Shown here piece after piece: positions 42,095 to 56,138 of a stretch of 64,000 nt of DNA. The notes beneath the pieces are model-generated. The model saw nothing but the letters and a program-made list of their open reading frames with translations. It did no database searches and had not been told where the DNA came from. A program made the translations under genes and the position numbers. This stretch comes from Homarus americanus (taxonomy: Eukaryota > Arthropoda > Malacostraca > Decapoda > Nephropidae): assembly GCF_018991925.1 (NCBI RefSeq), contig NW_024724368.1, positions 2,175,162 to 2,239,161 of the forward strand, written 5' to 3'. Each line of letters starts with the position of its first letter. Position 1 is the stretch's first letter.

Positions 42095-42900
42095 AAAAAC
42101 GAATGTAATGTGTTGGTCTGCTGTGTACCCTGTGGTCTGCTGTGTACACTGTGGTCTGCTGTGTACCCTGTGGTCTGCTGTGTACACTGTGGTCTGCTGT
42201 GTACACCTGCTGTGGTCTGTGTACACTGCTGTGTACACTCTGCTGTGTACACTGGGGGCTGCTGTACACTGTGGTCTGCTGTGCTGCTGTGTACACTGTG
42301 GGCTGCTGCTGTGTACCCTATGGTCTGCTGTACCCTGTGGTCTGCTGTGTGTACACTGGGGTCTGCTGTGTACCCTGTGGTCTGCTGTGTACCCTGTGTC
42401 CTGTGGTCTGCTGTGTACCCTGTGGTCTGCTGTCTGTGGTCTGCTGTGGTACCCTGTGGCTGCTGTGTACACTGGGTCTGCTGTGTACACTGGGGTCTGC
42501 TGTGTACCCTGTGGTCTGTGTGTACACGTCTGCTGTGTACACTGGTCTGTGTCTGCTGTGCTGTAAACTGGGGTCTTGTCTGTGGTCTGCTGTGTACTGT
42601 TGTGTACACTGTGGTCTGCTGTGTGGTTGTACCCAGTGGTCTGCTGTGCACAGTGGTCTGCTGTGTACACTGGGGCTGCTGTATGGTCCGCTGTGTACAC
42701 TGTGGTCTGTACACTGTGGGTCTGCTGTGTACACTGTGGTCTGCTGTGTGTACACTGGGTCTGCTGGTCTCTGTGTACCCTGTGGTCTGCTGTGTGCTCT
42801 GCTGTGTACTCTGTGGTCTGCTGTGTACCTGTAGGTCTGCTGTGTACACTGGGGTCTGCTGTGTACACTGGGGTCTGTCTGTGCACACTGGGGAGTGGCC
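42095..42900. repeat. 20-bp minisatellite (CTGTGGTCTGCTGTGTACAC), ~40 degenerate copies
   Basis: About 800 bp of CTGTGGTCTGCTGTGTACAC/CC units with many 1-8 base deletions. Long overlapping frames on both strands are artefacts of the repeat. A CA array follows (42951-43013). Confidence 0.9.
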
Positions 42901-42947
42901 ACAGGTTCACACTCAGTTGGTCGACGCACTAGGTGGAGGTTTATGTG

Positions 42948-43015
<68 letters not shown>

Positions 43016-43151
43016 AAAATATTTCATTAGTACATAAAGTTCACGTCCCAGGTGTGTGTGTGTGTGTGTGTGTGTGTGGTGAGAGGTAATCAGGTTGCCT
43101 TTAAAAACTATGGAAACAGGCCTGTGTGAATGTTTGTTAAAGGTGAGTGGG

Positions 43152-43192
<41 letters not shown>

Positions 43193-43765
43193 TGGGTCAT
43201 GGCCGGATACAGCTTAAACCCCTCACTGCAGCGGCCAGAGGAAGCATCACACACACTGGCCTGAAATGGCAGGGAACCTTTTATACCAATCCTGCCCTCC
43301 TCCTACCTCTCTCCCCTCCTCTTTATCCCCTTGCTCTATAGGTCTCTGAGTTACTGCACCCCATACACCAAGACCTGGGGGGCGGGGTGAAGGCTACAGC
43401 ATAAGAGTGAGACCAGAGGTGAGATGAATAGTGAATTGCAGAGACTTTTACCACCCAAACACCCAATGGGAAGTGACTATGTATAGACGACTCAGGACAA
43501 CACACAATAAAAACATTACCTCACCTCCCTTCCTCATTCTCCCCTCCCACCCCTCTCCCCTCCCCTCCCTTCCCTTCACTTTACCCTCCCTCCCACCCCT
43601 CTCTCCTCCATGCACCTCTTCCTCCTCCTCCGTGAGTCACCAACCTTCACCATAACCCAATACATTACCACGTGTGTGTTTATGTATGTGTATGTGTTTA
43701 TGTATGTATGTGCGTGTGTGTGTTCATGTATGTATGTGTGCAGGCGTTTCTGTAAGTGTATATGT

Positions 43766-43839
43766 GTCAACAAAGATTCGAACCAGGGACCAATGTTAAT
43801 CTGCCAATCCAGTTCAATAACCGCCCACCGCCAGGCTCC

Positions 43840-43841
<2 letters not shown>
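43766..43841 (-). tRNA. tRNA-like / tRNA-derived SINE remnant
   Basis: The minus strand has a good RNA polymerase III B box, GGTTCGAATC (complement of 43775-43784), preceded by TGGCGGTGGGCGG (complement of 43821-43833), a rough A box at suitable distance. The T-stem does not pair well and no clear acceptor stem forms, so a functional tRNA is unlikely. A tRNA-derived SINE head or pseudogene is more likely; a GA array follows directly. Confidence 0.3.
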
Positions 43842-43889
<48 letters not shown>

Positions 43890-44035
43890 AAATATCAAGG
43901 TAAAATGGTTCTGAATCATCATCAAACATCATTATAAGAGGCACCTGAGAGCTTGTATCAAACACCTGGAGTTATAAGCAATTAACAGGTACACGATACA
44001 CCTGAGTTGACCCATCTGCATACATCAACCTAATT

Positions 44036-44075
<40 letters not shown>

Positions 44076-44117
<42 letters not shown>

Positions 44118-44221
44118 TATAATAATAATAATTAACGGTTTATTGAAAAAATTCTGCAGCCCGAAGGTTGAAAATATACATTGGACATAAATAACTTATT
44201 ACATACATTGACATTGGTGGT
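44076..44221 (-). mobile_element. LINE 3' end with TTA tail, inside a GT microsatellite (copy 3)
   Basis: On the minus strand, GTATATTTTCAACCTTCGGG, CTGCAGAATTTTTTCAATAA and ACCGTTAATTATTATTATAA match the 3' terminus of the LINE copies at 47752 and 61068 (GCTGCA...AATAAACCGTT plus TTA tail). It lies between GT arrays at 44039-44075 and 44222-44243. It is a very short, diverged copy; its 5' limit is uncertain. Confidence 0.65.
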
Positions 44222-44259
44222 ATGTCTGTGTGTGTGTGTGTGTGGAGGTTTTATCACCA

Positions 44260-44293
<34 letters not shown>

Positions 44294-44885
44294 TAAACCA
44301 AACGTCTCTTCCTGTTATTCCCCCCACCCCCCGATAATTACCCCCTTGCCAGGTGTGTGTCATGCAGGTATCACGTCGTGCTGGTATTTACATGTGAAGG
44401 AGTTCGACCCAAGATGTTTTAAAGAGTCATATTGATCTGGGTACAAAGCGTGGGTCCGTATCCCTGCACGACTCAAACTGGCTTCGACCTGTGATTGAGG
44501 TGAGGTGTGATGTGATGATGGTGTGATGTGTGGTGGTGTGATGGTGTGTGATGGTGTGGTGGTGATGTAGTGTGTGGTGGTGTCATCATCATCTATGGTT
44601 CTGTCTAATTCTAATGATTATGATGAATGATAACTAAAATAATGATGATAATGATGATGATAATAATAATAATAAAAATAGTAACAACAACAATAACAAT
44701 AACAACAATAACAAACGGCAAATTAAATTGTTCAGGTGGGTAGGAGACACTGTAGGGAGAGGAGACACTAGGAGACACTGTAGGGATAGGAGACACTAGG
44801 AGACATTGAAGTTCCTGGGAGACTTTCTTTCATCAGCCTTGAGTAGGAGAAGGTGGAGGAGACTTAGCGGGTAATGAAAAGTAAA

Positions 44886-44932
<47 letters not shown>

Positions 44933-46323
44933 AGTGAGAGTGTATGATTGTGTGTGAGAAAGAAAAAAGAAACGAAAAAAAAGGAAAAAAAACCCAAAGA
45001 AACAAAAAAGAAACCAAAAAAAAAAAGATATTGAAACAAATAAAAAATAAACAAACAAACACAAAGTAAAGACACACACACACACACACAATAAAACCTC
45101 CCTCCCACTCTTTATCACAACAACACACCCCATTTTCTATAACACACTCCAATCAAATCATTTCCTTCATCACAGCCAAAGAGCCACAGAACCACCTCCC
45201 ACACCTCGCCTCCGCCACCTGATTAAACCTGGTTCTCTACAAAGTTACAATTCCACACACACACAAAAAAATTCCTTGGACACTTGGGTACATCTGGCCT
45301 GAGCTTCTGAGTCATATTAATCATCAATTTATTATCTAATCATTCTATTGATCATCATATATATTAGAAAATCACAATAGATTACAAAAAAAAAATACTT
45401 AAATATGAAGAAAACATCGTGAAAATATGTTTAAATTTTAATCGCGTTCGTCCAGGGAATTTTCATCCGTAACTGTACATCATTAAGCAGTGTATTTCCC
45501 ATCGCCTGAACCGGTACTGAGTGTGTTGGGAATTGATGGAAGTTGGTGTGTGGTTTCCTGTTAGAATTAATCTTCCAGTTTAATCCTAATCTAACCTCAC
45601 TTTAGGTCGTCTAATCTAGCCAAATGTCACGTTACTTAACCTGACTTTATTTAACCTAACCTGAGGAGGAGGAGGAGGAGGAGAAGTTAGGAGGAGAAGA
45701 AGGATAAGGGAGAAGAGAGGGTTAGGGAGGAGGAAGGCAGGAGGAGGAGGCGGGGGATGAAGGAGCAGAAGGGGGGATGGAGGAGGAGAAGGGGATGAAG
45801 GAGGAGAAGGGGGATGAAGGAGGAGAAGGGGTAGGAGGAATGGGGAGGAGGAGGAGAAGGTAGAGGAGGCATCATTTTAGGCAGGTCCCTCTAAGAGCCT
45901 GAATTAAGATGCCGGAAGAGCACGTCCCTCATAATGCGACTGGCCCGCCCTCCCTCCCTCCTAGTGACCTTCCTTCCCTCTCTGCCTCCTAGCGGGTGTT
46001 CATCATAGGACCACACGGGCTAAATACCTGTGACCTTTGACCCCGTAAGTGAAGACTTAAAAGAGGTCAATTAACTCCCTGACCTCTGACCTCTTGAGAT
46101 ATTTTCGACAGTACATAAATTAATTCAAAGAAAATAGAAAAACACACACATACACACGCACACACGCGCACACACGCACACACACCACTAGCAACCAGCC
46201 AGCCAAACACCTCTGCCTTCCTCCCAGCACACACACACCTTCACCTTGCACACATACCTCTGCCCAGCGCATATCAGAGACAGGTACTGGAAGGTATCAC
46301 TACACGAAGAGTATACGTGTGAG

Positions 46324-46373
46324 TAACCTAACCTAACCTAACCTAACCTAACCTAACCTAACCCAACCCACCC
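46324..46373. repeat. CCTAA telomere-type tract
   Basis: About nine tandem CCTAA units degrading to CCCAA. Similar short tracts occur at ~17093-17120, ~19017-19037, ~20243-20262, 49988-50020, ~57625-57705 and ~60052-60075. Confidence 0.85.
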
Positions 46374-46859
46374 CTTTTCACCCCCCTTACCCACCACCTC
46401 CACAAACCCCCTATGCACACACACTCAAGTCAACACACACAGACGACAAACCATAACAGTAATAATAATAATAAATTCGTCCATCCCTTGAGAGTGAAGC
46501 TGTCCCGAGGGGCGTGAAACTGTCGGGCGGTGTCATAATGATTAATGAGGGCGAGCAATACCTGGGCTAATCTCTCCCGGGTGTGTAGGTCGTGTCTCCC
46601 GCTACCTGTGTTTACCCACCCACCTGTTCCTTCTCCCTGTTACGGCTCTATCATATACAGGAGCTTGAGGTGGAAGGGGTGAGGGGAGGGTAAGGAAAGG
46701 GGGGAAGGGAGGAGGAAGGGAGAGAGAGGAGGGGAAGGAAAGAGAGGGGGAAGAGGGCAAAATTCACAAACTAACAAAACCAAGGTAGGTAACCCTCCCC
46801 TTTAGGAGTGCGTTATATTCACCTTCGTCAGATCAGATCACCAAGGTATTATCATCATC

Positions 46860-46965
46860 ATTAACCTATAGGTGGGATGAGGCCTACTGTAGGTGGGATG
46901 AGTGTCTACTGTAGGTGGGATGAGTGTCTACTGTAGGTGGGATGAGTGTCTACTGTAGGTGTAGT
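46860..46965. repeat. ~25-bp minisatellite
   Basis: Four units of TAGGTGGGATGAGTGTCTAC with TGTAGG joins. Confidence 0.8.
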
Positions 46966-47103
46966 AACGGCCGATGGTGTAATAAATAAGGGGTGACTGT
47001 AATCGTAGGAGGCAGGAGTAGGCAGGAGGCACTGGCGAAGGGGTGAGAGGTGTGTAGGGAGGATGAAGCCTTGTCTGACATTCTTCTGCTGTAGGGTCCA
47101 ATG

Positions 47104-47152
<49 letters not shown>

Positions 47153-47495
47153 GAGGTAAGTAAATGTGTATTATGAAACGTGCTTAAATGTGTAGGAAAT
47201 GTTAGTATGTTATGCGGCGCCATGTGAGGAGGTAGTAACTAAACTACACCAGGTAAAGTAAGGTCACCAGGTCACCCTCCACATCTTCTACTACGAGATT
47301 TATACAAGAAATAACCCAAGTACGAGACTCTGTGAATCAGGTAAGTGGGCCATTAGTATATCCTTGAGCCAATCAGGTGAATCATCCCTCATTCTGATTA
47401 CCTGTTGAGCTCCTCTGATCCCGTGTTCTAATTACGTTCAATTAGTCTCAGGTGTTTCCATACCGTGGCCACTTAGGAGAGGTAATTAAGGTAAG

Positions 47496-47587
<92 letters not shown>

Positions 47588-47677
47588 AGTACCATACGCC
47601 AGGTAAATACAGCCCTTATTGACTTTACTCATAAGGTGGAAAGTAATTTGGACTCTGTGTTGACTCCCCAGTCATCC

Positions 47678-47751
<74 letters not shown>

Positions 47752-47753
<2 letters not shown>

Positions 47754-48105
47754 CTCGGCGCAGAAATAATTCTCACACCAACGCTCTCTCCACCCTGGAA
47801 ATGCCATCCCTCAGTGACCTCCACCACCAAGCACTGGAAAGGTTTGGCCGTGGACTACTGCACCACCCTCGCCATCGCCACCTCCTGTCCCCCACCCAAC
47901 CCGCGCAGTCCGCCACTACAACAAAATTCAGCCCATAAGAGCCCGCACCGATAGATATAAGAACAGCATCATCCCATCTATTGTTAAAATAATAAACAAC
48001 TCCTGATTTATGTACTGTACAGCCCTGTACAGTACATCATTATGTCTAAATCAAATGTAAGTCTGTATATTTTCAGCCACCGGCTGCAACTCTATTAATA
48101 AACCG

Positions 48106-48139
<34 letters not shown>
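47752..48139 (+). mobile_element. LINE 3' fragment with TTA tail, inside a CA microsatellite (copy 1)
   Basis: Starts at ATGCTCGGCGCAGAAATAAT directly after a CA array (47682-47751). It encodes fragments such as MPSLSDLHHQALERFGRGL in one frame, continues through ATAAACAACTCCTGATTTAT and GCCACCGGCTGCAACTC, and ends with a TTA microsatellite followed at once by more CA repeat (48140-48158). It closely matches 61068-61760. A 5'-truncated non-LTR retrotransposon. Confidence 0.8.
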
Positions 48140-48140
<1 letters not shown>

Positions 48141-48253
48141 ACACACACACACACACACATACTAAACTCTACGGAAACATCTCACCCCATTTCACTACCC
48201 AGCCACGCTCATTACAGTAGTCACATATTAAACTATATAACAACAAATTATCA

Positions 48254-48356
<103 letters not shown>

Positions 48357-50055
48357 CCCATCACAGAGAATCAACCATTATATCACACCATAATTCACAA
48401 ACTCACCATACTTCACTATAATTCACTATACCTCACTATACCTAACTATAACTCACTATAACTCACTATACCTCACTATATCTCACTATACCTCATTATA
48501 CATCACCATATCTCACTAAACCCAAACACACCATCAGTTTTATCGTACACTTCAAAATAATATAATTTCTCCCTATAGCAACTCCCCCACAAAACTCTAC
48601 GGTCACACACTGCCACATTTTACTATACAGGTCAGACTCGTACTTCTATTACCTGTATATAATCATTATATATAATATTTCTGTATGTATAATTTCAACA
48701 ACCATTATATACAGTTAAATATACGGGTCATTTTACCTCAAAGGGTTAAATCACAGTAATTAACCACTTGCTCACCTGTCCCCTCTCTACAGGTAACAAA
48801 AAACCGGGATCTTACGCCCCTCCGCCCCCTCCACCTGCGAGTCTTCTATGTGATTTAGTCAAGAGGTATTAAAAAAGTTCTCAAAGGGGCTATTGTATAC
48901 AGGTAAGATAAGTTAATGAGGCAGAAAGCTTATTACCTGAGCTAAGGGGGGAAACTTGACACTGTTTTAGGAACAGGGGACAACTCTCTCTCTCTCTCTC
49001 CTTTATAATAGGTGGGTGGCGAGGTGGGTGGTGAGATGGTGGGTGGCGTGGTGGGTGGCGTGGTGGGTGGCTAAGTGGGTGGCGTGTTGGGCGGCCGTCA
49101 TGCGCCCACCTGGATTCCACAAAGACCCCAATTTCACCCCATCACGTCCTGGATACATGGTTGTTTGATATGTTACCTGTACTACCTGTAGGCGAGGGGT
49201 GATAACAGGTGATAGTGAAGGCTGTTTGGCAGGTGTGGTCATCACTATACTCAACACTATAATCAACCAAAGTATCAGTTCCTTCAGATGGTGTCTATAG
49301 TATCTAGGGGTAGTGTAGAGTGAGTTAGTGAAAAATGAATACAAATTTACACTACCTCGTTACATCAAGTGTATTCTCCCATTCTTAAATAATGTCACTG
49401 TTTTAACTTAAGTCAATGAGCCAAGTGTATTCTCCCATTTTTAAGTCAAACAGCAAGTGTATTCTCCCATTCTAAAGTCATTCTTCTGGTTAAACTTAAG
49501 TCAATCAGCCAAGTGCATTCACCCATCCTGAGTAAATGGTGCAAGTGTTTGTTGATCTACACCTTTGGGTCGTGTGTGTGGGGGGGGAGATGGGTAGGGG
49601 AGATGGGGAGGGAGGAAATTCAACCAAGCACTAAGTGGCGGGTTATAACTCTCGACCGGGGGTGAGGGGGGAGAGGGGAGATGGGTAGGGGAGAGGAGAG
49701 GGAGGGGGAGGATGAATATGGGTTCCTTGTAATGAGAGATGTGTGTGTGTGTGTGTGTGTGTGTTGGTAAAAGTGCTGGTAGAGTAGCTACCATCGTGAT
49801 CACTATCCCTCACTATTAGTATCCCTTTAATTCCTTCATCATCACTCACTACCCTCCCTCATTACCACCATCACCATCTTCACTATAACCACCACCATTA
49901 TCACCCCCAATAGGTCGGTTGAGCTCGGTCCCAACAGGGTGTCAGAGGCTGTAGTCAATAAACAACCCGAGGTGTGTTTCGTGTGCACCTAACCTAACCT
50001 AACCTAACCTAACCTAACCTTGTTGTGGTGTTGTAAGGTGGACTGGACTGGACTG

Positions 50056-50094
<39 letters not shown>

Positions 50095-50522
50095 TTCTAT
50101 CCTTTCTTTCCCTTCTTCCTCTTCCACCATTTTCACTCCAACCTTTCTGTCTCCACCACCTCCCCTTCAATTCTCAATTTACTCTGTCTCCTCCTCCTCT
50201 CCTTGCTCCATTTTCTCTCTATCCTTTCTGTCTCTTCCTCCTCCTCTTCCTAGATTTTCAACCCGCTCTTCCTCCCTCTCCCTCTCCCTCAACCTATACC
50301 CTTCCCAATCTCTAACTCAAAAATAATGTTGTTAGTATGAGGGCGGAGAAGCAAATTACACAGTTGCATTTTCCACCTGATTGTCAAAAGGAGTTTATAA
50401 AATGCTCTATAAACATCACTTCGTCAGCAGTTCCAAGTCAACTCAGGGGGGGGGGGAAGGACGAGGGAGGGAGCGAGCCTGGTACAGTGAACGGTGTTAT
50501 TTCCCTGTTACAGAATGGATGG

Positions 50523-50744
50523 TACAGTCGCCTTCATTTGTAACTGGTACAGAGAGTGGTTGGTGCGTTCTGTGAGATGTGGCAACTCTGGAATGTTTAC
50601 CTAATATCCTTAGTCTGGCTATTATTGCGAGATTCTTTAGGGCCTTTCTGGGAGTTTTAATATACGATGTAAACAAACACAGTGTTGCCACATCTTACAA
50701 AACGTGCCAGGTCACTGTACCAGTTATAAGAGAAGGTGATTGTA
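50523..50744. mobile_element. TA-flanked MITE, family B (copy 2)
   Basis: Begins TACAGTCGCCTTCATTTGTA; the right end read in reverse begins TACAATCACCTTCTCTTATA. The internal sequence (GATGTGGCAAC, CCTTAGTCTGGCTATTATTG) matches the copy at 21890-22106 in opposite orientation. Confidence 0.8.
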
Positions 50745-51093
50745 CACACACACACGTTGTTCCACCTGTTCAATACACTTGATTTGTTCTCCACCATACT
50801 AACACACACTCACGGTCCCCTCAACGCACTCACAGCCTCCTTAACACACTCACGACCCCCAAACACACTCATAACCCATACACACTCATAACCCATAAAC
50901 ACATACACACTCTCACGACCATAACCACGACCTCACTAACACACTCACGACCTCACTAACACACTCACGATCTCACTAACACACTCACAACCTCACTAAA
51001 ACACACTCAAGACACACTCCACCCCAATTCAAGTCCCCCTGTACCACCACAATAAATTTAATATCTCCTATAGATCTCACCCCCGACCAACGT

Positions 51094-51149
<56 letters not shown>

Positions 51150-52836
51150 TATTACGTGCACCAGTCTCGTTTATCACTACTCATTAAACCTCATAAAGTG
51201 AAAAATACATAAAATTATACCGATTATTCATTTGAGAAATTTAATAAGCGTCCTTTTTTGCATTATACGTCTCTCTTTATTCATCAAGGCGAGTAATGAA
51301 GAATGAGGGAGTGAAGGAGGAGGTGGGGAGGGGAGTGGGGGAGGGTGGTGAGGGAGGGGGGGAGGGTGGTGGTGAGGGAGGAAGGAGAGGGAGGGGAGTG
51401 AAGGAGGAAGGTGGTGAGGGAGGAGGAGGGTGGTGGTGAGGAGGAAGGAGAGAGGAAGGAGGATGGGAGGAGGAGAGAGTGAGGGAGGAAGACGGTAATA
51501 ACGGCTGAGTGTGAGGGAGTGGGGGAGCTATGAGGGAGTAATAAGGGAGTAAGGGAGGAGTAATTCCTCCTGACAGTCACACTCACTCGTCAGCAGCTTA
51601 AAGGTGCATGTACAAAGGCAGAGAGTAACTCGCCTCAGCCACTCGTATCAACCCGCGTCGTGTTAACAGAGGCAGGTAGGTACTCGTCGGCAGTGATCTC
51701 GTGAGGGGTACTCTTCCTCTACCCTCCCCCCTGCCCCTCAGTGTGAGAGAATAATGGCCGTTCAATTTGTCACCCCAGTCTCTCTCTCACATCTCTCTCT
51801 CCTCACCACCCCCCTTCACTCACACACCTCCTCCTCACCCAGTCACCTCCTCCTTCACCACACCCTCCTCCTCCTGACACACTCTCCTCACCACCCCCTT
51901 CATCACAGACTCTCCTCACCACCCTCCTCCTCCTGACACTCTCCTCACCACCTCCTCCTCCCCTGACACACACCTCACCACCCCTTCATCACAGACTCTC
52001 CTCACCCCCTCCTCCTCACCCTCCTCCCTGACACACTCTCCTCACCCTCCTCACTCCCTCCTCCTCTCACACATGTTAGTAGGGCGGAAGGTCGTAAAAA
52101 TGGTAAAAGAAAATCAAGTAATATTTTATGGTCTTGTGTCAGATTCAGTTAGGTTGGAGATGTATTGTTTACCTCTGTATATTGGTGGTGGTAGTGGTGG
52201 TGATAGTGGTGGTGATAGGGTGGTGATAGTGGTGGTGATAGTGGTGGTGAGTGGTGGTGATAGTGGTGGTGTGCAGTGGTGGTGGTAGGTGTGGTGTAGG
52301 TGGTGGTAGTGGTGGTGGTGGTGTGGTAGTGGCAGGTGGGTGTAGTGGTGGTGATAGTGGTGGTGGTAGTGGTGGTGATAGTGGTGTGTAGTGGTGGTGA
52401 TATGGTGGTGCAACAGCTGACAGGTGGCAGTAACAGCTGACAGTGGTGATAGTGGTGGCAGTAACAGCTGACAGTGGTGGCAGGAGGGAGGACGGGGGGT
52501 GACCACCTGCACGATCACAACAGATATCGATCACGAATTGGGGAGGAGGAGGAGAAGGAAGAAGAAGAGGAAGAGGAAGGAGGGAGGAAAAGGAAGGAGG
52601 AGGAGGAGGAGAAAGAAAAGGAGCAGAAAGAAGAGGAGGAGGAAGAAGGAAGAAGAGAAATAAGAAAAGTCGTCCCAATTAAGTACACTCTTTACGCCCG
52701 CACCAGCAGGAAAGAATCAACGCCAGGCAAACGTTCGCCTGCCTGTAATTTCACTTTATCCATACAGCCACCTTTAAAGACATGCCTCAGTTATTAATTG
52801 TAAAGATACGAGAAAATGTGAACGTTAGTCTGTCTG

Positions 52837-53108
<272 letters not shown>

Positions 53109-54546
53109 ACAGAAAGGGTTACTCTTGACACCTGTGGATAAACACGACACCTGTGCATTGAGATCAGGTATTCATAACAGGTGAAGCAGTGAGAGAGGCG
53201 AGCAGTAGCAACAGTTTCCATTGATGAAATAATATTAAACTATCTCTTTATTTATCTATCTTCATTTTAAGTTACATTATACTTCACCTCGAGAAAGTAC
53301 ACTGAAAAAAAGCATCCCCTGAAATTATCGCCGAGAATCGTTAATATCGCCCGGAAATAAGCGCCCAGGTGGTCATAGGAGACGTTTAGCGTAAAGTTCC
53401 CCGCCAGGCCTGAGGTTCGTCCACCGTCGCTCGCTGGGAATTGATTGTTGCATCGTCTGTGGGTGGTTCCGAGCTAGGTGGTCTGTCTCCCTCTGGTGAC
53501 GCCTGGCAACCGTCCACCACACACCCGTCCCTCCTTTACCTTACCCTGTCGATACTTTCTCCTTTACTACCTGTAAATAGATCATTTTACGGTACCTAGA
53601 TGGGTCGTGACGGTAGCTCAGAGGTCGTGATAACATGCACGCGCGGGGACGACACACGACCCTCACGGTAAATTAGCCAGAGGTGGACCAAAGAGTTGTG
53701 ATCCTCAGTGTTCGTGAAATGGTGTTTGGCATCAGGGAGGGTGAGAGCGGCTGGTGGTGGTGGTGGAGTGGAGGCTGCCCGGCTGCTTCTCCCTCAGTGT
53801 GGATGGCAGCCCCGTACCCGGCAGGCCTGCCCCTGTTAGTGAACTAGTGACCCAGTTTTATCACTCCTAGATGGTCGTATCTAGCCCCCTGTAGGTCATC
53901 TCCACTCACCTACCAGCAATGTTGCCTATGGATAGTCCACATCTAGGTAGGGCTCCCGACGACGTCCATGTTAGCACTAGAATTTTACCTGGATGTTTAG
54001 TGTGTAGCGGTAATGTAGAGCCCATCCCCGCACCTCACCTCATCTCACCTCAACTCATCTCACCTCACCTCAACTCATCTCACCAACTCACCATGAGACT
54101 AACTAACCTGTCAAGTTCTGGTCTGGTCAGGTCAGGTTCAAAGGTTGTGGTGGGCAGTAACATCAGTCTCTACCTCCTCGTCTGATGCCCCCACCATAAT
54201 CCCACCACACCCCCTACCACACCCCCACCACACCCCCACCACACCCACCCCATATTTCTCAATGTTGCCCACAACCTTAACTTGTGTGTGTCCGGAGAAA
54301 AATACAAAAAAAAAAGAAAAATTAAGAGTAAAAAATAAAGTGAAGAGAAAGAATAAAAAAAACACAATTACTGACGACGAGGACTGACCTGCATCCATCA
54401 CCTACGTCGGCGTCAGAAAATTCCCTCGGTCGGTCGGTCGGTCAGTCAGTCAGTAATATTTCTAGGGCTGACTGACAGAGCTGAACAAATCCCCAGCACA
54501 GTGAAAGAGAAAACAATACATCAGGTTTTATAACGCAGGTGGACCA

Positions 54547-54640
54547 TTGACTCCTGAAGGTGGTGTGACTCCTGAAGGTGGTGTGAGTTCTGAAGGGGGT
54601 GTGACTCCTGAAGGGGGTGTGACTCCTGAAGGTCCGATGA
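54547..54640. repeat. 18-bp minisatellite (ACTCCTGAAGGTGGTGTG)
   Basis: Five copies in tandem, open as a T-P-E-G-G-V repeat. It is followed by GGTGGT and CCACCA arrays, so coding function is doubtful. Confidence 0.7.
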
Positions 54641-54834
54641 CCAATACTTTAAAGAGAGTTATGGATCTAGTGAGGGAGAAGGTGGTGGTGGTAGTGAGGG
54701 AGGGAGAAGGCTCAAGTGTTGGTGATGGTGGTGGTGAGGGGGAGACAGTATTAGGGTGGTGCCCGGCCTCCTCCTCCTCCTCCTCCTCCCCACCTGGCAG
54801 CTTTAAGACGCTAGTCTTAATGCCTTCCTACCAC

Positions 54835-55200
54835 CACTACCACCAACACCCACCACCACCACCACCACCACCACCACCATCACCACCACACAACCACCAC
54901 CACCATCACAACCAATACCACCACCAGATACCACACACTACCACCACCACCACCACTACTACCACCACCACTACCACCACCACTACCACCATCACCACCA
55001 CTACCAGACAATACCAACAACACCAACCATCACCACCACACACCAACACCCACTACCACCAACACCAACCATCACCACCATCACAGTCATCATACCATCA
55101 CCATCATCACAGTCATCATACCATCACCATCATCACAGTCATCATACCATCATCACCACCACCTGGATCACCATAATCACCACTGCCGCCACCACCACCA
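54835..55200. repeat. ACC/CAC-rich repeat block
   Basis: CCACCACCA with ACTACC and CATCACAGTCATCATACCAT repeats; the His/Thr/Pro frame across it is compositional. Confidence 0.85.
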
Positions 55201-55386
55201 CCACACAAGGCCCCCAACTAACATCACACCATTATTTCACGTCACCACTACCACCATCACCACTACTACTAATATCAACCAGATAAACACACACCAACCA
55301 TCCCCCACACACACAGACAGACAGGCAGACACCCTTTATGATATAAATAAAGAAATTAATAAAATGATATGCACGCAAGACAAATG

Positions 55387-55438
<52 letters not shown>

Positions 55439-55678
55439 ATAGAATTGATGTTGTTGTTTGTGACGTGTTTGAACCTGTAGTGACGGTGTTGTGAGTCATT
55501 TCCATGTGTTGTAAAGTGTTTAAAGGTGTTTTAGTGTGTAGTCGTGTGTCCTTTGAGGTGTTTTAACTTGTTTTAACGTTTCTTCAGAATGTTTTAACGA
55601 CGTGTTGCGTAAAGCATCAGGGACTCCTTACGTGTAAACTGCCGTAAACTTATATTATGAAGAGGAATGACTGAAGTA

Positions 55679-55718
<40 letters not shown>

Positions 55719-56138
55719 GAGAGATGCAATCTACCTCTTCCTTCCTCCCCTCACCACCCTCAACCTCCTCCATTAAATGCACACAATATCCAACTCTTAA
55801 ATATGAATAATCTCTCTCCCTCTCTCTCTCTCTCCCTTCTCTCTCTCTCCATTTCGTAAATCATTATCCAGTATTACCAACTGTAAATAATATCCCAACA
55901 GAATAAAATAAAAGAAGTGTAAATATGAGAAACATTATCCAGATTTGGTAACACTGATTTGGTTTGGTTAAGAAGTTAGGCTCGTGACATTTGATCTCTC
56001 TCATGAGCATCCAAAGTTATTCGTACGTACAGCTTCATGTGTTGTGGGTGGTTGAGGCAAGTGGGTGAGTGGGTGGGGTGGGTGAGGCAAGTGGGTGGCA
56101 AGTGGTGGAGTGGTGAGGGTAGGGGTGGATGGATGGAT

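Noticed and set aside
42067..43030. Long overlapping frames on both strands over the 20-bp minisatellite
   Set aside because: Openness on both strands follows from the repeat having no stop in several frames; no start context, splice or similarity.
54547..55176. 209-codon frame starting with a T-P-E-G-G-V repeat
   Set aside because: Runs through an 18-bp minisatellite, GGT and CCA arrays; composition changes with each repeat and no domain is visible.
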